A stretch of 64,000 nucleotides of DNA from positions 62,001-126,000 of the forward strand of contig JAJEIQ010000014.1 of the NCBI GenBank assembly GCA_022827905.1. Reading direction: 5' to 3'. The stretch is from Pseudomonadales bacterium (GTDB lineage: Bacteria > Pseudomonadota > Gammaproteobacteria > Pseudomonadales > Azotimanducaceae). Each line of letters begins with the position of its first letter. The first letter of the stretch is position 1. Positions 60,790-64,000 of this stretch are shown piece after piece. Both the position numbers and the translations under genes were made by a program. Below the pieces are notes generated by a model that was not told the DNA's origin, ran no database searches, and was given only the letters and a program-made list of their open reading frames with translations.

Positions 60790-61449
60790 ATGACCCTACG
60801 CATTAACGCCCAAGCACCTAATTTCACCGCCGAGACCACCCAAGGCCGCATCGACTTCCACGAATGGGTCGGCGACGGCTGGGCGGTGCTGTTCTCCCAT
60901 CCCAAGGACTTCACCCCCGTCTGCACCACCGAACTCGGTTACATGGCCGGTCTGCAGCCGGAGTTCGCCAAGCGCAACTGCAAGATCATCGGCCTCTCCG
61001 TGGATCCAGTGGACAACCACGCCGCGTGGTCCAAGGACATTGAGGAGACCCAAGGCCACAAGGTCACCTATCCCCTGATCGGCGACCCGGAGCTGAATGT
61101 GGCCAAGCTTTACGACATGCTGCCCGCCGAAGCCGGCGACGCCGCCGAGGGCCGCACGGCGGCCGACAACGCCACGGTGCGCTCGGTGTTCGTGATCGGC
61201 CCGGACAAGGGCATCAAGGCGATGCTGACCTACCCGATGAGCACCGGGCGCAACTTCGACGAGGTGCTGCGCCTGCTCGACTCCTGCCAACTCACCGCCA
61301 AGCACAAGGTGGCGACGCCGGTGAACTGGAAGCAGGGCGAGGACGTCATAATCGTGCCCGCCGTGTCCGACGAAGAGGCCAAGGCGAAGTTTCCCAACGG
61401 CTGGAAGGCGCCCAAGCCCTACCTGCGCATCGTTCCCCAGCCCGACTAG
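60790..61449 (+). CDS. 1-Cys peroxiredoxin (Prx6 type)
   Basis: A 219-residue thiol peroxidase. PKDFTPVCTTELG contains the peroxidatic Cys45 within P-x3-T-x2-C; the typical long C-terminal domain (KGQ-like NWKQGEDVIIVP) follows, characteristic of the Prx6 subfamily. Other cysteines exist but not at a canonical resolving position. GGAG precedes ATG 60790. Confidence 0.93.
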   Translation: MTLRINAQAPNFTAETTQGRIDFHEWVGDGWAVLFSHPKDFTPVCTTELGYMAGLQPEFAKRNCKIIGLSVDPVDNHAAWSKDIEETQGHKVTYPLIGDPELNVAKLYDMLPAEAGDAAEGRTAADNATVRSVFVIGPDKGIKAMLTYPMSTGRNFDEVLRLLDSCQLTAKHKVATPVNWKQGEDVIIVPAVSDEEAKAKFPNGWKAPKPYLRIVPQPD

Positions 61450-61539
61450 GACGCGCCCGCAGCGCCCCGCCGTCCTCGGTGGCCGGGGCGCCGTACTGTT
61501 TACAACAGCCATCCAAAGCAGCGGCAAGGAGAATGGGCC

Positions 61540-62943
61540 ATGATGACTGGCGATGAGTACCGCGCCTCCCTGGACGACGGGCGGGCCACCTACTTTGAGG
61601 GCAAGCAGATCTTCGACTTGCCCGGCCACCCCATCCTCGGCATCACCGTGGACTCCGCCGCAGCCGGCTACGACCGCTTCTACGACCCCGCCCTAGGCGC
61701 TGTGGGCGCCTTCATGGCAGTGCCGGGTTCGGCCAAGGAATTGCGCGAGCAGGTGGAACTGCACGAGTCCGTGGACCTGCTCACCCACGTCACCTACGCC
61801 TCCATCATGACGCTGCTGACCGCCGCCGACCGCATCGAAGCGAAGCTGCCCGACGAGGCGCAGCGCATTCGGGCCTGGGTCAAGGACGCCCAGCAGCGGG
61901 ATGTGCGCATCACCCAGTGCATCACCGACGCCAAGGGCGACCGCAGCCGTCGGCCCGGCAACCAGGACGACCCGGACGCCTACGTGCGGGTCATTGAACG
62001 GCGCTCCGACGGCATCGTCATTCGCGGCGCCAAGCTGCACATCTCTGCCGCCTCCATGGGCCACGAACTGATGACCATCCCCACCAAGAGCATGAAGCCT
62101 GGGGAGGATCAATACGCGGTAGCCTGCATGGTGCCGGTGGGTGCGCCGGGGGTGAAGATCATCAACACCACCTATGCGCCGCGCCACGCGGACACTCGGG
62201 ACTTCCCGATGTCCGGAAACCACCACACCCCGGAGGGTTTCGTCATCTTCGACGATGTGTTCGTGCCGAACGAGCGGGTCTTCCTAGCGGGCGAGCACCC
62301 GGAATTCGCTGCCGTCTTCGCCCACTCCCTCGGGCTTTGGGAGCGCCTCGGGGGCTTGGCCGCCTTTGTCACCGGCTACGACCGGCTGGTGGGCTTCGCC
62401 CAGCTCATTGCCGAAGCCAACGGCCTGGAACGGGTGGGCCACATCAAGGAAAAGATCAGCGACATGATGATCAACGCCACATTGATTCGGGCCAGCCTCG
62501 AAGCCGCCATCGAGAACTGCAGCATCACCTCCGACGGCGCCGCCTTTCCGAGCGAGCTTTACACCAATGTCGGCAAGTACCACGGCGCGGCCAACTACGC
62601 GCTCATGGTGCGCCACCTGCACGACATCGCCGGCGGCAGCATCCTCACTGCACCGGGCATGGCGGACCTGGACAACGAGCAGACCGGCCACTTGGTACGC
62701 AAGTACATGGGCACCATGCAGTCGGTGGACGGCATCTACCGCTCGAAGCTGTTCCACGCCATCCGCGACTACACTGCCGACGCCCTGGGCGGTTGGTACG
62801 CGGTGACCAATCTGCAGGCCGGCGGCGGCCTCTACGCCCAACGCATCGTCTCACGCCTGCACTACGACCTGGAGCACGCTAAGAAGCTGGCCTTGGAAGC
62901 AGCGCACATGGGGGAATACACCAACGGCGCCGCGCGAGCCTGA
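61540..62943 (+). CDS. HpaB-family flavin-dependent hydroxylase
   Basis: A 467-residue protein of the 4-hydroxyphenylacetate 3-hydroxylase / 4-hydroxybutyryl-CoA dehydratase superfamily. TGDEYRASLDDGRATYFEGKQI opens the N-terminal domain; DRSRRPGNQDDPDAYVRVIER and RGAKLHISAASMGHE are conserved, and VFVPNERVFLAGEHPEF occurs in the central barrel. The iron-sulfur cysteines of the dehydratase are not evident, favouring a FADH2-dependent monooxygenase; no reductase partner is adjacent. AAGGAG precedes ATG 61540. Confidence 0.88.
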   Translation: MMTGDEYRASLDDGRATYFEGKQIFDLPGHPILGITVDSAAAGYDRFYDPALGAVGAFMAVPGSAKELREQVELHESVDLLTHVTYASIMTLLTAADRIEAKLPDEAQRIRAWVKDAQQRDVRITQCITDAKGDRSRRPGNQDDPDAYVRVIERRSDGIVIRGAKLHISAASMGHELMTIPTKSMKPGEDQYAVACMVPVGAPGVKIINTTYAPRHADTRDFPMSGNHHTPEGFVIFDDVFVPNERVFLAGEHPEFAAVFAHSLGLWERLGGLAAFVTGYDRLVGFAQLIAEANGLERVGHIKEKISDMMINATLIRASLEAAIENCSITSDGAAFPSELYTNVGKYHGAANYALMVRHLHDIAGGSILTAPGMADLDNEQTGHLVRKYMGTMQSVDGIYRSKLFHAIRDYTADALGGWYAVTNLQAGGGLYAQRIVSRLHYDLEHAKKLALEAAHMGEYTNGAARA

Positions 62944-62952
62944 ACGCCGGAC

Positions 62953-64000
62953 ATGAGCACACGGCCGCGCATCGATCTCTTCAGCGACACCCAGACCCGG
63001 CCGTCACAGCCCATGCGGGAGGCGATGGCCAATGCCGAAGTGGGCGACGAGCAGCTCGGCGAGGATCCCACCGTGCGGGCGCTCTGCGCCATGGTGGCGA
63101 ACCTGCTCGGCAAGCAGGACGCCCTGTTCCTGCCCTCCGGCACCATGTGCAACGAGGTGGCCTACCGCGCCCATACCCAGCCCGGCGACGAGATCATCCT
63201 GCACGAGACGAGCCACGCCGTGCACTACGAAGCGGGCGGGCCGGCCGCCCTAGCCGGCGTGACGCTGCGCACCCTGTCCGGCGAGCGCGGCATCTTCACG
63301 GCGGCACAGGTGCGCTCAGCGCTGCGCGACGGTGCGCCCCACACCCAACGTTCGCGTCTTGTCTCCGTGGAAAACACAACCAACATCGGCGGCGGTGCCG
63401 TTTGGCCCATCGACGCGCTCGACGCGGTGGCTAACCTGGCCCACGAACATGGGCTGGCCACGCACATGGACGGCGCCCGGTTGATGAACGCGGTGGTGGC
63501 GTCCGGCCAGCCTGCCGCCGCCTTCGCGCGCGGCTACGATTCGGCCTGGATCGACCTGAGCAAGGGGCTCGGCGCCCCCGTGGGCGGCGTGTTGGCGGGC
63601 AGCCGGACTTTCATCGCCGAGGCCCTGCGCTTCAAGCACCAGTTCGGCGGCGCCATGCGCCAAGCGGGGATCATCGCCGCGGCTGGCATCTACGCGCTCC
63701 AGCACAACGTCGACCGCCTAGCCGAGGACCACGCCAACGCCCAGCGCTTCGCCCGCTTGATCGCCCCCATCGCCGGCATCGGCGTGAATGCGGACGCCAT
63801 CGAGACCAACATGATCTACTTCGACGTGTCCGGCACCGGACTAAGCGCCCCCCAAATCGCCGATCGCCTCCTCGAGCGCGGTGTGCGCATCGGCGCCATC
63901 AGCGAAAGCCGAATGCGGGCGGTCACCCACCTCGACGTGGATGCCGCCGGGGTGACGGAAGCGGCTCAAGCCCTCGCCGCAATAGCAGAACCAGCTGGCC
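62953..64000 (+). CDS. Low-specificity threonine aldolase / beta-eliminating lyase, 3' end outside window
   Basis: At least 349 codons are open to the right edge with no stop, close to the full family length of about 345-350 residues. IDLFSDTQTRPSQPMREAMANAEVGDE is the N-terminal signature; LFLPSGTMCNEVA binds PLP phosphate, THMDGARLMNA holds the PLP Asp and WIDLSKGLGAPVGGVLAG the Schiff-base Lys204. It cleaves threonine to glycine and acetaldehyde in known members. It follows the HpaB-family gene by 9 nt and may be co-transcribed. Confidence 0.93.
   Translation, partial: MSTRPRIDLFSDTQTRPSQPMREAMANAEVGDEQLGEDPTVRALCAMVANLLGKQDALFLPSGTMCNEVAYRAHTQPGDEIILHETSHAVHYEAGGPAALAGVTLRTLSGERGIFTAAQVRSALRDGAPHTQRSRLVSVENTTNIGGGAVWPIDALDAVANLAHEHGLATHMDGARLMNAVVASGQPAAAFARGYDSAWIDLSKGLGAPVGGVLAGSRTFIAEALRFKHQFGGAMRQAGIIAAAGIYALQHNVDRLAEDHANAQRFARLIAPIAGIGVNADAIETNMIYFDVSGTGLSAPQIADRLLERGVRIGAISESRMRAVTHLDVDAAGVTEAAQALAAIAEPAG

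Noticed and set aside
60790-61449. Second selenoprotein at the peroxiredoxin
   Set aside because: The peroxidatic position is an ordinary Cys codon in an uninterrupted frame.

Overview
The window looks like part of the chromosome of a high-GC, probably marine, gammaproteobacterium related to Pseudomonadales. Three things suggest this. The housekeeping block ispB / rplU-rpmA-obg-proB / rpsT / murJ-ribF-lspA next to the minor pilin genes matches the gene order known from Pseudomonas. There is a sodium-pumping oxaloacetate decarboxylase. The right half carries a marine-type set of TonB receptor, CYP153, Rieske and SDR genes. Genus and species cannot be read from the sequence. One gene is cut at each edge (oadB on the left, a threonine aldolase on the right).

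Layout. 0-3 kb: oadGAB and tRNA-Arg(ACG). 3-7 kb: an accessory patch with a lone HipA-like kinase, a VapBC-type pair, a second decayed hipA 3' end, a GIY-YIG protein and a CsgG-like protein. 7-17 kb: a DUF3300 protein, small enzymes, and a TonB receptor with two MFS permeases. 17-22.4 kb: pilE-V-W-X-Y1 with an inverted fimT. 22.7-30 kb: the housekeeping block, in which ileS, fkpB and ispH are absent from their usual places. 30-45 kb: many small oxidoreductase and acyl-CoA genes of a catabolic character. 45-48 kb: a DUF1501/DUF1800 pair and a HiPIP. 48-54 kb: a caa3-like cytochrome c oxidase operon. 54-64 kb: CYP153, Rieske oxygenase, reductase, SnoaL-like, GST, peroxiredoxin, HpaB-family and threonine aldolase genes.

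The most notable observation is at 31.7-32.06 kb. An ArsC/glutaredoxin-like reading frame with a strong ribosome binding site contains an in-frame UGA exactly where the first cysteine of a CxxC motif would be (U-T-S-C). A perfect 8-bp hairpin with a GUUU loop begins 15 nt downstream, which fits the bacterial SECIS rule, so this is a candidate selenoprotein. It lies in a five-gene operon with a metallo-hydrolase, a tandem EthD protein, an SDR and a degenerate SDR.

Other signals: two exact copies of the AlgR-type box CCGTTCGTC, 21 bp apart, upstream of the minor pilin operon; a strongly foldable element between lspA and pilE; a dispersed palindromic repeat (GCGAGGGC-N5-GCCCTCG, four copies), two copies of which lie inside an in-frame 141-bp duplication at the 5' end of the DUF1800 gene; and a remnant duplicate of the hipA 3' end beyond vapBC.

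How the genes may work together (inference): the TonB receptor, CYP153, Rieske enzyme, acyl-CoA synthetase, acyl-CoA dehydrogenase and SDRs suggest uptake and oxidation of hydrophobic carbon compounds, with electrons passing to the HiPIP/cytochrome c oxidase chain. The oad pump couples decarboxylation to sodium export.
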